Shown here one piece after another: positions 10,852 through 20,163 of a stretch of 64,000 nt of DNA; the stretch's first letter is position 1, and the number at the start of each line of letters is the position of its first letter. The stretch covers positions 5,756,785-5,820,784 of the forward strand of contig CP154955.1 in the NCBI GenBank assembly GCA_039621445.1, written 5' to 3'. The position numbers and the translations under genes are program-made. The notes below the pieces were generated by a model, which saw only the letters and a list, made by a program, of their open reading frames with translations, made no database searches and was not told where the DNA came from. The DNA is from Euglena gracilis. Taxonomy: Eukaryota; Euglenida; Euglenophyceae; Euglenales.

Positions 10852-11222
10852 AGAACTGGCCAGTTTTGGGCCAGATGTGGTGGCCAGTTTTGGCCACAGT
10901 TTTGGGCAGAAGTGCTGGCCAGTTTTGGGCCCATGCTGGGCAGTTTCGGGCCAGATGGGGTGGCCAGTTTTGGGCCACATGCTGGCCAGTTTTTTGGCCA
11001 GATGTGGTGGCCAGTTTTGGGCCACAGTTTTGGGCAGAAGTGCTGGCCAGTTTTGGGCCACATGCTGGCCAGTTTTTTGGCCAGATGTGGTGGCCAGTTT
11101 CGGGCCAGATGGGGTGGCCAGTTTTTTGGCCAGATGTGGTGGTCAGTTTTGGGCCTCAGTTTTGGACAGAAGTGCTGGCCAGTTTTGGGCCACATGCTGG
11201 CCAGTTTTGGGCCAGATGTAGA
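10852..11222 (+). repeat. GGCCAGTTTTGGGCCA minisatellite
   Basis: An irregular tandem array of about 20-30-bp units built on TGGCCAGTTTTGGGCCA with ACATGC, GATGTGG or CAGAAGTGC spacers. It makes long open frames in several phases (WPVLG… and its complement), which are artefacts of the repeat. Confidence 0.9.
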
Positions 11223-11467
11223 GAGGGTTTGGTGCAGGGGGTTTTGGCTTCTACTGGGGGAAAAATTGAAGGCCAAAAAAATTCTTTGGGAAAATATTGT
11301 CAGAAATCCTGCCAAATTTTTCCGGCTTTGATAATCCTGCCTCAAAAATTTCAAACGCACGCTTTTTCCAGTCATCTTGCAAACAAAACCTGCCATTTTT
11401 TTCTTGGGCTGTTTTCAGGTTTGGCACCAATTCTTTCGGCTTCCAATTTGTCTGGCTTCAATTCCCC

Positions 11468-11590
11468 CCCCCCCCCGGTACGGGGTGGGGTGGCCAGGGG
11501 GGGGGGCTTCTACGGCCAGGGGGGGGGCTTCTACGGGGGTGCTACCCCCGTGACCCCCCCCGTGACCCCCCCGTGACCCGCCCGTGACCC
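11468..11590. repeat. C-tract / CCCGTGAC repeat
   Basis: G and C runs alternate with CTTCTACGG, then four copies of a CCCCCCGTGA unit. Similar blocks lie at 12835-12885, 17957-18022, 21195-21240 (and in each later unit of that array) and, reversed, at 26325-26390. They appear to be a mobile or unstable satellite-like motif. Confidence 0.7.
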
Positions 11591-11914
11591 GAGAATCGAG
11601 CCTTCGATTTTCATACAATGCATCAACCTTCATCACTTCAGCCTTTCTTTTCATTCATCATTTCAATCTGCTTTTTGATGTAGGTGGCAATTTTGGTCGC
11701 TTTTCATCAATTTTCTGGTTGAAAGCATTGAAAATTTGCCTTGGCATGGTCCAAAAAAAAATGCAAGGTTGTTTGGTTAATGGAAGTTTGGTTAATTGTT
11801 TGTGACCCCACCAGTGAATTGATCTTTTGTGGGGGGGGGTCAATTAAGTGCAATTAATTGATTTTTGGTTAATCGCTTGCCCGCTCCAACACAGGTTTTT
11901 TTCAGAATCCCACC

Positions 11915-12086
11915 CCCCCCCCTTTATTGTCCCCCCCCCTTTATTGTCCCTGGGCCCCGGCCGACGGGGGGTTTTTTTTGGCCCAGCCAATGAAATTCCT
12001 TTGGTACCCCTTTATTGTCCCCCCCCCTTTATTGTCCGGTCAGGCCTCCCGGGGGCAGGTCGGTGGGACAATAAAGGGGGGGGGGG
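11915..12086. mobile_element. C-tract TIR MITE (family C), copy 1
   Basis: The ends read CCCCCCCCCCTTTATTGTCC and the complement GGACAATAAAGGGGGGGGGG then TA. Two inner TTTATTGTCC motifs and CCCCGGCCGACGGGGGG are shared with the copy at 15937-16094. The left-hand TA is not preserved. It ends immediately before the ATG of the BED-finger exon. Confidence 0.75.
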
Positions 12087-12087
12087 T

Positions 12088-12226
12088 ATGTCATCCTGGG
12101 TTTGGGATCATTTCAAGAAGGATGGGTCAAAAGCAACTTGCATGGTTCCCAAATCAAACGGAGATCCTTGTGGCCAAATTTTGGAATGGAAGAGGTCCAC
12201 GACTCCTATCAGCTATCATTTGAGAA
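12088..12226 (+). pseudogene. BED-type zinc-finger exon, probably from a hAT transposase
   Basis: The frame from the ATG at 12088 encodes 'MSSWVWDHFKKDGSKATCMV' followed by …C-G-…L…T-P-I-S-Y-H-L-R. This matches the BED-finger plan: aromatic W/F pair, two Cys, a hydrophobic spacer and a C-terminal His. The second zinc His is not in the frame. The exon may end at AAT|GTACAA with the last His in a downstream exon, or the domain may be broken. BED fingers usually sit at the N-terminus of hAT transposases. Downstream Lys-rich frames (12227-12450) could belong to the same gene but are not convincing. Confidence 0.6.
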
Positions 12227-12399
12227 ATGTACAATGGACTTGAAAAAGGGGCACCTGCCCATTCTCAGAAGCGAAATCAGTCTGTTTCAAAGTCTGTTTC
12301 GACGGACTTTTGGCTTCTCACTTGTTTTTGCAACGTTCTTTTTCCTTCTCCCGGGACATTGCAGAAAAGCTTCTTCAAAAAAGGAGGACACAAAAATCT

Positions 12400-12885
12400 T
12401 GTCCCCTGAAAAAAAAAAGCGCAAAAAATGTCAAAAATGGGCCAAAAATTAGCGTTGACGTTTTTTGTTTGTTTCTTGCGAAATGGCCATTTTTTGAGGA
12501 AAAAGTTCTAAAGTCATTTTTTTGGTCATCAAAAAGTGACATTTTTTTAGTTCCCCTTTGCCCAAAATGCTTCCCAAAATTGATGACGGTCAAGAGAATC
12601 CTGACAAAATTCCCTTTCAAAAATGACCATTTTCGGACATAAAAATCACCCAAGGATGACCACTTTCGGACCCAAAGGCATTTTTTTCCTTCAAAAATGG
12701 CCCAAAAATGGCCAAAAAATGACCACTTTTTTTGGACTCAAAAGTCACCGATTTCAGGATGCGTACTGCCCTTCTCGTGATGGGATGCAACATCATGGAT
12801 GTTGCCTCCCGACTCCTCCAAAGTGGCATACTTCCCCCGTGACCCCCCCCCCCGTGACCCCCCCGTGACCCCCCCGTGACCCGCA
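12400..12885. other. AT-rich non-coding repeat with CCCGTGAC block
   Basis: Runs of TTTTTTT with CAAAAATGGCCAAAAATG motifs, typical of the AT-rich interiors of elements in this window, ending in CCCCCCGTGA repeats at 12835-12885. No gene is recognised. Confidence 0.5.
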
Positions 12886-13008
12886 CCACCCCCTACGGGT
12901 GGGGTGGTCTGGGGGGGGGTTGGTTTTTTGTCCATTTTATCGGGACGGTTCTGCACTTTGCAACTGCGGGGCCATGGCTCGGCAAAAAAAAATACCCCCG
13001 GTGGATTC

Positions 13009-13088
13009 ACGAGCCGGATTTTCCGCAAAAGGCAGGCAAAAACTTCTCGAGGTGTTTTTGCCTGCCTTTTGCGGAAAATCCCGCTCGT
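13009..13088. repeat. Long hairpin, ~34-bp arms
   Basis: CGAGCCGGATTTTCCGCAAA continues to GGCAGGCAAAAAC. After a 10-base loop (TTCTCGAGGT) comes the near-perfect complement GTTTTTGCCTGCC…CCCGCTCG. It would fold into a stable stem. It could be a small foldback element. Confidence 0.85.
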
Positions 13089-13179
13089 GTACCTTGGAAA
13101 TGCCGTCACCGAGGGGAGGGAGCGGAAGAAAAACAGATACTCCATGCAGTGCTTCACCCTGTGGAATTTTTGGAAATTT

Positions 13180-13330
13180 TCCTCACGAAAAATTCGAATA
13201 ATTCAACTATGAAAAATTCGAATTATTCGAAACGGAAAAAAACGCCGAACCCTGGCCGAGCCGTGCCGTGCCGAGCCATGCCGAGCCGTGCTGAGCCGTG
13301 CCATGCCGAGCCGAGCCGAGCCGTGCCTTG
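13180..13330. repeat. GAGCCGTGCC minisatellite with AT palindromes
   Basis: AAAAATTCGAATAATTC-type palindromes lead into tandem GCCGTGCCGA/GCCGAGCC repeats (13255-13325). It is similar to 3780-3960. Confidence 0.7.
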
Positions 13331-13811
13331 TGGTTGTCAGGAAGTCTTGGGCAGCCCCGTGCCGCTGGGTGATGAAGTTTGATTTGAGCAACAACGGTCA
13401 TTTGGGACAAGTGTTGTGATCTGATTCCATTGGTGCGAGAAACATTTTAAAAACGTGTTCAGCCCGCCAAATGCCTGCCCTGAAATTCGTGGTCATGAAC
13501 ACGTTTTCAGTGAGGGCATTTGTGGCAATGACACGTTTTCAGTGAAGGCATCTGTGTTCAGGCACGTTTTCAATGAGGGCATTTGTGGCAATGACACGTT
13601 TTCAGTGAAGGCATCTGTGTTCAGGCACGTTTTCAGTGAGGGCATCTGTGGCAACCCTCAGCAAGAAAAATCGGTGTGCAAAATCGCAATCATGAAAAAT
13701 CGGCGTGCGGTTGAGAGGCCGGGTGGTCCTCAACGGGTGAGGCGGGTCGGGGGCACTCTACAACACGAAGACGACAACAAGAAGGCTAGGTTGCCTTGGC
13801 ACAACGACAGG

Positions 13812-14020
13812 GGAGGGGCGAAAATCACGGCACACGACAGGCTTTACACAAAAAAGAACCATACTTTGGTGGCCACCGCAAATCTTGGGGGCAATGAAAA
13901 TGATATGCCAAACCGCAGGCATCACAGACAACTTTGTTCAGCTCCACACAATTTGGATTTTTCGGAATGGCCACCACAGAAACCACATTTCTCCTGTTTT
14001 ATAGGCAGTCGGGACACAGC
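13812..14020 (-). pseudogene. PHD-finger gene fragment in element J, copy 1
   Basis: The minus strand reads 'KCGFCG', then after one frameshift 'AIPKNPNCVELNKVVCDACG', 'LAYHFHC', 'PPKYGSFLCKACRVP' and a stop. This is the C4HC3 pattern of a PHD finger, which binds histone H3 tails in known families. The intact equivalent is at 35869-36072. Upstream (14105-14020) a 'VNAVARAFRKTTTEGV' segment matches 37041-37090, suggesting one gene whose parts are scattered. Confidence 0.75.
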
Positions 14021-14109
14021 ACGAGGCACAGGGGGTTGGTCAGCGGGGGAATTGGCGCTCTGACTCCCTCGGTCGTTGTTTTGCGGAATGCCCGAGCGAC
14101 GGCATTCAC

Positions 14110-14505
14110 CTATGTCTGAAAAGAGGTTGTCGAACGATTCCCTGAAACGAACAAAGTTCCCGACTGCTCACGTTGAGCCACACATTGTTCGATGACGCCC
14201 GCCTCATCGAACAACAGGCTGGGTTCCAGCTCCCATCCCGTCCAGGCAACAAAGAAAGCATCTAGCTCAGGATAAGAGGCTTGCCGATGTTGACACAATA
14301 AACAGTTGGCAACAGCAGCAAGCTCTGCACCCACGGAGCCGGACTTTTTCTTTGTGTTGCCCTGTGCCAGCAAGGTGCCATGAAGGGGGTCAACCTTCGG
14401 CTTCTTGGCATCTTGCTGGTATACCGCGAGAGCAGCCAGGAACAGTTCCGTCCTAGGGTGTGGTGGCAAAAGACCATTCACAAAGTTTGCCGTGCGTTTG
14501 GCCAT
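14110..14505 (-). CDS. Conserved ORF of element J, copy 1 (131 aa, unknown function)
   Basis: It starts 'MAKRTANFVNGLLPP' and continues 'ELFLAALAVYQQDAKK', 'LAQGNTKKKSGSVG', 'LAAVANCLLCQHRQ', 'FFVAWTGWELEPSLLFDEA'. A near-identical ORF lies at 34726-35136. The two copies differ by in-frame length changes (EFAKL missing here) and mostly mild substitutions, which suggests the frame was under protein-level selection when the copies diverged. No family is recognised. It may be the first exon(s) of a gene whose later part is the PHD finger, since both are on the same strand and in that order. Confidence 0.55.
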   Translation of the reverse strand: MAKRTANFVNGLLPPHPRTELFLAALAVYQQDAKKPKVDPLHGTLLAQGNTKKKSGSVGAELAAVANCLLCQHRQASYPELDAFFVAWTGWELEPSLLFDEAGVIEQCVAQREQSGTLFVSGNRSTTSFQT

Positions 14506-14808
14506 ATTGGCAGGGCTGCGGGAAAAAGGGAAAAAAGAAAAAAAGGGGGGGGGGTGACACGTTTTCAGTGAGGTCATTTGTGGAAATGACACGTTTTCAG
14601 TGAAGGCATCTGTGTTCAGGCACGTTTTCAGTGAGGGCATTTGTGGCAATGACACGTTTTCAGTGAAGGCATCTGTGTTCAGGCACGTTTTCAGTGAGGG
14701 CGCCATTTTTTGGCTCCGAATTTCACAAATTCGCGTTTTTGACCCCTTGCGTGAATCATGACCACGAATTTCAGGGCAGGCATTTGGCGGGCTCTGAAAA
14801 CCTTTTTA

Positions 14809-14925
14809 AACAAATTGTGGCTGAGCCCAGATTTCAGCCTGAAAACGTGTTCATGAGGCCCCCTTCGGGGGCCCCCTGGCTGAACACGTTTTCAGGCTGA
14901 AATCTGGGCTCAGCCACAATTTGTG
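14809..14925. repeat. 45-bp-arm palindrome at the end of element J
   Basis: ACAAATTGTGGCTGAGCCCA continues through GATTTCAGCCTGAAAACGTGTTCA. It is followed by a GGCCCCCTTCGGGGGCC hairpin loop and then the exact complement back to TGTGGCTGAGCCC. The same structure occurs at 35434-35553, with a slightly different loop. Confidence 0.92.
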
Positions 14926-15089
14926 TATAGAAAGAGCAACAAAGCGTACGTCGAAATTCAGCGGTGGGCAGAAGGGTTCGCAAGCCTGGGGATGGCATCA
15001 CAACCATCGTCACATACAGCACGCGGTAGCATTGGCTAGCAAATTGTATCACCTGGTCCATTCAGTGTGTCACAAAGTAAAGATTCTCA

Positions 15090-15300
15090 AATAATCTGGC
15101 GGGGTGTCAGGTTGTTAAAACCAACTTTTGGCCCTGACCCCCCCCTGGCCGGCCGCCCCCCCCCCCGAGAATTTTTTTGACTCAAAATTTTTTCGCCCCC
15201 CTCAAAAAAGTCACCCTCCAATTTGATAATTTGAGGAAACCCGACGGGGGGGGGGTTCTATTCGAGGGGGGTTGTTATTTGGGGGGGGGGGGCTTCTAAT
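15090..15300. repeat. C/G-tract element remnant (AATCTGGCGGGGTG family)
   Basis: ATAATCTGGCGGGGTGTCAGGTTGTTAAAACCAACTTTTGGCCCTGACCCCCC matches blocks at 58340-58400. G runs of 8-12 follow. It looks like a decayed C-tract element. No gene. Confidence 0.55.
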
Positions 15301-15930
15301 TGGGGGGTCGCTGAGCTCTTAGCCCTTTAGATTAAGAGCGAAGCTTACCACCAGGGAAAAGGGGGGGTCCAACCCCCCCCCTTCTGGGTGGACCGTGAAA
15401 ACCGCGGATCATCACCATGATCCCGGCCTGGTTCCCGGATTTTTTTTTCTTCAATCGCAAGCGACTGGCTTTCTAGTTTCCGAATCACCGCCATGTGATC
15501 CCTAATTCCCCGCCAGCAGGGGGGGGGGCGTTTCGCATTTTTTTCGCATTTTTTGCGCATTTTTTCATTTTTTTCGGCGCATTTTTCTGCTTTTTGGCAC
15601 ATTTTTTCGTGATTTTCCAAAATTTTCTCATTTTTTGAACATTTCTTCAATTTTTTTGCAAAAATTTGAAATTTTCGACTTTTTGGGAAACTCACATTTT
15701 CCTCATTATTCTACATAATTTCTTCAAATTTGGTGCCATTTTTGCATGTTTTGGGGTAATTTTTGCATTTTCGTGATTTTTGCGCATTTTTTTCTCGTAT
15801 TTTGCACATTTCGCATTTTTTCCAAAAATGCGCATTTTTTGCGCATTTTTCCCGAGGCCGGGAGCGCTTTCCCCCCCCCTGCCGCCAGGCCCGAGTTATT
15901 CACGCGCGAAGGGGTCCAAACTGAATACCC
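15300..15930 (-). repeat. Dispersed module E with GCTCTTA hairpin, copy 1
   Basis: GTCGCTGAGCTCTTAGCCC then AAGAGCGAAGCTTACC form a short hairpin that recurs at 38806-38850, 53252-53300, 59268-59312 and 62757-62803. Next come ATCATGATCCCGGC, GCGACTGGCTTTCTAGTTTCCGAATCACC and GAGTTATTCACGCGCGAAGGGGTCC (15893), all shared with 38604-38850 and 53073-53305. In between is TTTTTCGCATTTTTTGCGC AT-rich filler. Non-coding. Confidence 0.75.
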
Positions 15931-15936
15931 CCCCCC

Positions 15937-16094
15937 CCCCATTGTCCCCCCCTTATTGTCCCTCGGCCCCGGCCGACGGGGGGATTTTTTGGCCCGGCCA
16001 ATGAAATTCCTTTGGTACGCCCTTATTGCCCCCCCCCTTATTGTCCGGTCGGGCCTCCTGGGGGGAGGTCGGTGGGACAATAAGGGGGGGGGGT
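15937..16094. mobile_element. C-tract TIR MITE (family C), copy 2
   Basis: The ends are C runs leading into ATTGTCC and, at the right, GGACAATAAGGGGGGGGG. TA flanks both sides. The host repeat supplies an empty site: 53060-53085 reads (complement) CAAACTGGGTAGGATTG, where here CTGAATA…TAGGATTG carries the insertion. A third, truncated copy is at about 29640-29699. Confidence 0.85.
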
Positions 16095-16396
16095 AGGATT
16101 GGCCCGCCCCCTGGCAAGGTTGACGGCTTGTTTTTTTTGAAACAAAAAAAACATGTTTTTTTTTTATAAAAAAAATATGTTTTTTTAAAAAAAACAAAAA
16201 AACGTCATGGAGGGTTTGGGGGAAAAATTTTTTGCAATGTTTTTTTTTGGGAAAAAGTGCATTTTTTATCTCTACAACATTCATTTTTTTGGGTTGAAAG
16301 CATGATTTTTCGCACCAGAAAACACAGATTTGGAAATACTTTCACACATTTGAAGAAAAAAAAACTTCACAGGGGGTGTGGTGTTCCCCCCATGAC

Positions 16397-17770
16397 AGTG
16401 CCAAACGGTAGACTGGGGGGGGTAGTGGGTAGTCGGCCGACTAGTCGACCGACTACCCAATTGGTCCACCGACTAGTCGGCCGACTAATTGGTCGGTGGC
16501 TAGTCGGCGAGGGGGTAGTGGGTAGTCGGCCGACTAGTCGGCCGACTACCCACTCTAATGTACTAACGGGTCAAAACCGCCGACTTTTAAGCCCCCCCCC
16601 CTGGTAAAAAAAAATGTCTAAATCACCTCAACGCCGGTCAAAACCCACCCAAATGGCTCCAGAACCCCCCAATCGGGGGTGAATATGCAAAAAAATTGGG
16701 GGAAAATGTCCATTTTGGGCCACTTTTGACAAAATTACACCTCTCCCCATTGAATTTTCAATATAAGTCAAAATTTGCACAAAAAAGGGTTTTATCCCTC
16801 CAAGTCTATAGCCAACATAGAAGGGATTTTGTTATTTGAGGGGGGGGGTGGGGGGGGCGGCGCCCCCCCCCCCGCCTATGCCAAAGTAAGCCACAAAAAC
16901 GACTTAGCCCCCGAGTATGTTGCCAACACAGAAGGGATTTTGTTACCAACCCCCCCCCCCGCCTATGCCAAAGTGAGCCACAAAAACGACTTACCCCCCG
17001 AATATGTTGCCAACAGAGAAGGGATTTTGTTATTTGAGGGGGGGGGTGCGGGGGGGGCGGAGCCCCCCCCGCCTATGCCAAAGTGAGCCACAAAAACGAC
17101 TTAGCCCCCCGAGTATGTTTGCCAACACAGAAGGGATTTTGTTATTTGAGGGGGGGGGTGCGGGGACGGAGGCCCCTCCCACCCCTAAGCCAAAATGAGG
17201 CACAAAATCGACTTAGCCCCCGAGTATGTTGCCAACACAGAAGGGATTTTGTTATTTGAGTCTCGGATTGGGGTGGAGGGGGGAGTTTTCTGCCTCTCGT
17301 GATGCAAAACGCAGATTGCAGATTGCATTTCTAAAGGATTTTAATGTAATCCCTGTTTCATCATTGGTTTTTTACCCCTCCGGACCCCCATCAAGGGCCC
17401 ACCGACCCCCCACTGACCAAAGATTTCCATCTGGGGGTGTTTATTTAGGCGTAAGACACTTATTTGGACCCATCCGGACCATTTCCGGGTGATTTGGGCC
17501 CGCCACAGACCATTTTTATGACCGCCGACTAGCCACCGACTAGTTTGCATTGGATTTTGTTCATGGGGGGGGGCTTAAAAGTCGGCGGTTTTGACCCGTT
17601 AGTACATTAGAGTGGGTAGTCGGCCGACTAGTTGGCCGACTACCCACTACCCCCCCCCTGTCTCGCCGACTAGCTACCGACTAGGACTAGTCGGTGGACC
17701 AATTGGGTAGTCGGCCGACTGGTCGGCCGACTACCCACTACCCCCCCCCCCCAGTCTACCGCCTTGCGCC
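16397..17770. mobile_element. MULE-like element L, copy 1 (long TIRs)
   Basis: Inside hAT-like element N, flanked by the 9-bp duplication CCCCATGAC (16388-16396 and 17771-17779; it can be read as 11 bp). The inverted ends run about 190 bp: GTAGACTG, a G run, GTAGTGGGTAGTCGGCCGAC palindromes, ending TAACGGGTCAAAACCGCCGA. The uninterrupted target is seen, reversed, at 29232-29262. The interior has a 110-bp tandem repeat (16808-17250) and a unique segment to 17520, but no transposase. Long TIRs plus 9-bp duplications point to a Mutator-like element. Confidence 0.85.
16808..17250 (+). repeat. ~110-bp tandem repeat in element L, copy 1
   Basis: Four units of AGAAGGGATTTTGTTATTTG, a G run, a C run, then GCCTATGCCAAAGTGAGCCA and CAAAAACGACTTAGCCCCCG. 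The second unit is shortened. The second element copy has six units at 61275-61850, so the array has changed length between copies. Confidence 0.92.
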
Positions 17771-17956
17771 CCCCATGACCCCCTCCCCCAACCCGACCTA
17801 AGACCCGTTTCGGCCATTTTTTCTGAAAAACTTGGCCGGTGATGCCTAATTTGACAAAATATTCCGGTAGATTTCCTAATTTTCGTTTGGGGGATTCCTA
17901 TTTTGGAGCTTTTCCCAAAAATTCGTTTTCGGTGATTTCTAATCTGGCCACCGAAA

Positions 17957-18022
17957 ATGTGACCCCCCCCCCCCTGCCCCCCCCCCCCCCCCGTGACCCC
18001 CCGTGACCCCCCCCCTCGTGAC
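17957..18022. repeat. C-tract / CCCGTGAC block in element N, copy 1
   Basis: GTGACCCCCC units with C runs of up to 16. The reversed counterpart in copy 2 is 26325-26390, with different run lengths, which shows how unstable these tracts are. Confidence 0.8.
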
Positions 18023-18193
18023 CCGAACCACCCGCGAAAAATTTTCTTCAAAAAAATGGTCATTTCGCAAGGAAAAAGTCAATTTTTGCTTTTTCAAAAA
18101 AACATGTTTTTTTTGTGTTTTTTTTTTAAAAAAAAACACGTTTTTTTGTTTTTTTTAAAAAAAAACAAAAAAAACGTCAACCCTGCCCCCTGG

Positions 18194-18918
18194 ATAACAT
18201 CTCAAAAATGAAGCCAACTCAAAGGAAATATCCGAGACCTATATTGAAGCCCTTGGAACGCCTCAACTACCGGGGGGGTTAAAATACCGCTCGGTAGTAA
18301 TACCGAATGGATTAATACCGCTCTTTAATAACGCCTGCTAGACGCCTGATCGTTACGCTGTGAGACAGAAAAAAGCACTCCGCATGATCCTAATTTGGCC
18401 GCCGTGCCAGAACAATGCCCAGATCGCCAGTTACGGAAACTCGCCCAGGAGCGGAATTAATCCAATCGGTAATTAATGCTGCGCGGTATTTTCATCCCTC
18501 CGGTACCAGTATTTTGATTTCCCTGCAACTCCCCGCCTAGCCCGAGATACGGCCGGTTTTCGGTCAATTTAGGCCATTTTGTACACTTTTTCCACTATCC
18601 GACTTATCCGCTTTGGGCGAAAAAAAAGTCGAAAAAAATCAAAAAAATCAAAAATATTTGCCCAGAAGCATGTTTTTAAGCCTCCCGGACCCAAAAAAGT
18701 GTTTCCGAGTGGAAAACGAGCGTTTTTCGACCCGCCGGCGCCCCGTTTTGGGCCCGAAACCAATGGACTTGGGGTGATTGAGAGGGGAAAAGAACGTCGC
18801 AAAAAACAAGTGAGAAGTCAAAAATTATCTTTGCCCCTTACAAAACTAGTTGGCCCGCCAGTGATGGTGAAGGTCGTGACCTTATGAGTCTCTAAGCGAG
18901 TGCTTCCTCTTTCTTCAC
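18194..18918. other. Non-genic module sequence, partly related to the 161-bp array
   Basis: 18270-18520 contains TTAAAATACCGC and GCGGTATTTTCATCC as inverted ends with AATACCG motifs between, possibly a small element. 18600-18790 is one diverged module (AAAAAAGTCGAAAAAAATC, CTCCCGGACCC, GAGCGTTTTTCGACCCGCC) of the family arrayed at 37.6-38.1 kb. No gene is recognised. Confidence 0.5.
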
Positions 18919-19366
18919 CAAGGCTGGATTGAGGTTGAGGTATTGAGGTTGAGGTTGAGGTTGAGGTTTTCCAACCTCCATCTTTCCTCAATGTCACCTC
19001 AATGCCAAAATCCAAAGGAAAACAACTCAACAACAAAAAAGATTTAAAAAAAGTGTTACAAAGAGAGGCAAATTAAATGGATTTTTTCAAAAATTTGGCA
19101 ATTGTTCACTTTTCTCTAGTTTCAAATCACCAACCCGCAATTTTTTTCTTGTTTCTACCCACATATGTTGTAAATTGACATAAAAAAGCTGCCAAACTTG
19201 CCTTTGAGGAAGGTTTTACAAGACGAGATGGTCTAATCGATGCTTCTTGTGAGTTCATTTTTTTTGAATTTTGGACATTGACGTTACATTGAGGTTGAGG
19301 TTGACGTTGAGGTTGTTCACATTGAGGTTGAACTTTTTTTGAAATCCTCAACCTCAACCCGCCTTG
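18919..19366. mobile_element. hAT-like MITE with GAGGTT hexamer ends
   Basis: The 448-bp element has ends CAAGGCTGGATTGAGGTTGA and CCTCAACCTCAACCCGCCTTG. The flanks are TTCTTCAC and CTCTTCAC (7 of 8 match). Ends and subterminal parts are hexamer repeats GAGGTT. Inside, TATGTCACCTCAATG-like and CATTGAGGTTGAGG blocks are homologous to the GAGGTA-type element in the adjacent array, so the two are sister families. Confidence 0.82.
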
Positions 19367-19683
19367 CTCTTCACACTGCAGTTAGATCCGTTGGGAAGAC
19401 AATTAGTGTTGGTCATGCAAAGAGTCCATTTGTTTCTTCCTGTTTGTTCTGCATGATTAATGCCAATCCGAGAATGTCCCCCCAAACCACCGCACACATT
19501 TCCCATTTTGTGTCGTTTTTGTTGACACCGTTCCCATCTCCTATTTTTCTTTTCATTTTTTTTTTGAGCTCCCATGTCGTTCAGCCCATCCCCTCAACTG
19601 GAAATTCTGATCGTGGTGCATCCCAAAGAAACATGTTCCCATTTTGAGTTTGCTGGAGATTGCCCCTCAAAGATTGTCAAAAA
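19367..19683 (+). other. Possible unique sequence upstream of the array
   Basis: No G/C runs longer than 6 and no recognised repeat. Open frames exist (for instance 19339-19647) but no domain is recognised. The first array unit begins inside an ORF that starts in this stretch. Confidence 0.35.
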
Positions 19684-19843
19684 TAGCATTTCTTTGGATT
19701 TTCTTTCTCTCACAAAGTCACTCATTGGAAGTACCTCTCCAAATTTGAGCAAGAGGAGGAGGGGTCCACCCAACAACCAGTTCCAGCGGCTCTCTTGCTC
19801 CCGCCGTCTGGCCAAAACAACAACAACAACAAAACACCACTGA
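19574..19843 (+). CDS. Possible terminal exon, unknown product (89 codons)
   Basis: The frame from 19574 reads 'MSFSPSPQLEILIVVHPKET' and ends '…RRLAKTTTTTKHH' with a stop at 19841. The composition is ordinary and free of G/C runs, unlike most of the window. The last two thirds are repeated in every unit of the following array, where the preceding sequence is replaced by repeat DNA. If it is a real exon, the array arose by duplicating the 3' end of a gene. No family is recognised. Confidence 0.3.
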   Translation: MSFSPSPQLEILIVVHPKETCSHFEFAGDCPSKIVKNSISLDFLSLTKSLIGSTSPNLSKRRRGPPNNQFQRLSCSRRLAKTTTTTKHH

Positions 19844-20163
19844 GAGCTTGACTTGATTTTTTGAAAGTTTATGTTGTCAAGATATTCTTATCAACCATCA
19901 CATTTTTTGGGATGCATTTTGGGCCTTTTTGACAAAATTCCTTTTTGGGTGTGGAACTGCACCACTTTTTGGAGCCTTTTTTTAGGAGACAATTTTTTGT
20001 CTATTTTTGGCTGTGAAGGTGTGTTGGGCAGAACAAGGAGACGGTAAATGCCTTGTAAAACTTCATTTTTTTAAAAAAAGCCCGGGGTTTCCCATTTTTT
20101 AAACACACGGTTTTTTGTTGTTTTTTTGAAGAAAAAAAAAGAAAACTTTTTGACAACAACGCC

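Larger units (their letters stand above)
13450..14927. mobile_element. Element J, copy 1: TA-flanked element carrying two gene fragments
   Basis: Its limits come from the split retrotransposon: the empty-site sequence CATTTTAGAAAG is restored if 13450-14927 and one TA are removed. The left end has AAAACGTGTTCAGCCCGCC, then CCAAATGCCTGCCCTGAAATT and a GTGGCAATGACACGTTTTCAG minisatellite (13500-13650). The right end has the minisatellite again (14560-14700), the complement of the CAAATGCCTGCCC block (14752-14795) and a large palindrome (14809-14925). The interior carries a PHD-finger fragment and a conserved 131-codon ORF, both on the minus strand. No transposase was recognised. Related partial copies occur at 34.7-36.6 kb. 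Confidence 0.75.
13330..15061 (-). pseudogene. Non-LTR retrotransposon endonuclease fragment split by element J
   Basis: On the minus strand, 15061-14930 encodes 'IQFASQC…PSPGLRTLLPTAEF'. The matching continuation at 13447-13330 reads 'APMESDHNTCPK', then (after a deletion) 'KSNFITQRHGAAQDFLTTT'. Both match the 8130-8440 region of copy 3. The 1.48-kb element J lies between the halves, at a point where the copy-3 sequence is continuous. This is a truncated, dead copy that acted as a landing site. Confidence 0.85.
16115..18185. mobile_element. hAT-like element N, copy 1, hosting a MULE-like insertion
   Basis: Flanked by the perfect 8-bp duplication CCCCCTGG (16107-16114 and 18186-18193). The ends are CAAGGTTGACGGC and ACGTCAACCCTG. 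Subterminal AT-rich palindromes follow (ACATGTTTTTTTT and TTTTAAAAAAAAC). Removing the nested MULE (16397-17770) leaves about 690 bp that is collinear with the second copy (26168-29508) after its own nested element is removed. No transposase coding is left, so it is non-autonomous. Confidence 0.9.

Noticed and set aside
10762-11331. Long overlapping frames rich in W-P-V-L-G and their complements
   Set aside because: They follow the GGCCAGTTTTGGGCCA minisatellite, are open in several phases on both strands, and match no domain.
13450-14927. Element J as a Helitron because of its terminal hairpin
   Set aside because: The split retrotransposon indicates a TA duplication. There is no TC…CTRR end pair and no Rep/helicase coding.
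16775-17492. Frames across the 110-bp repeats of element L, including an identical 88-codon frame in both copies
   Set aside because: Both copies are nearly identical DNA, so shared frames are not evidence of selection. Antisense frames are equally open.
18926-19366. GAGGTT / GAGGTA hexamers as telomeric repeats
   Set aside because: They lie inside elements with inverted ends and 8-bp duplications, in both orientations, and do not match known telomere motifs.
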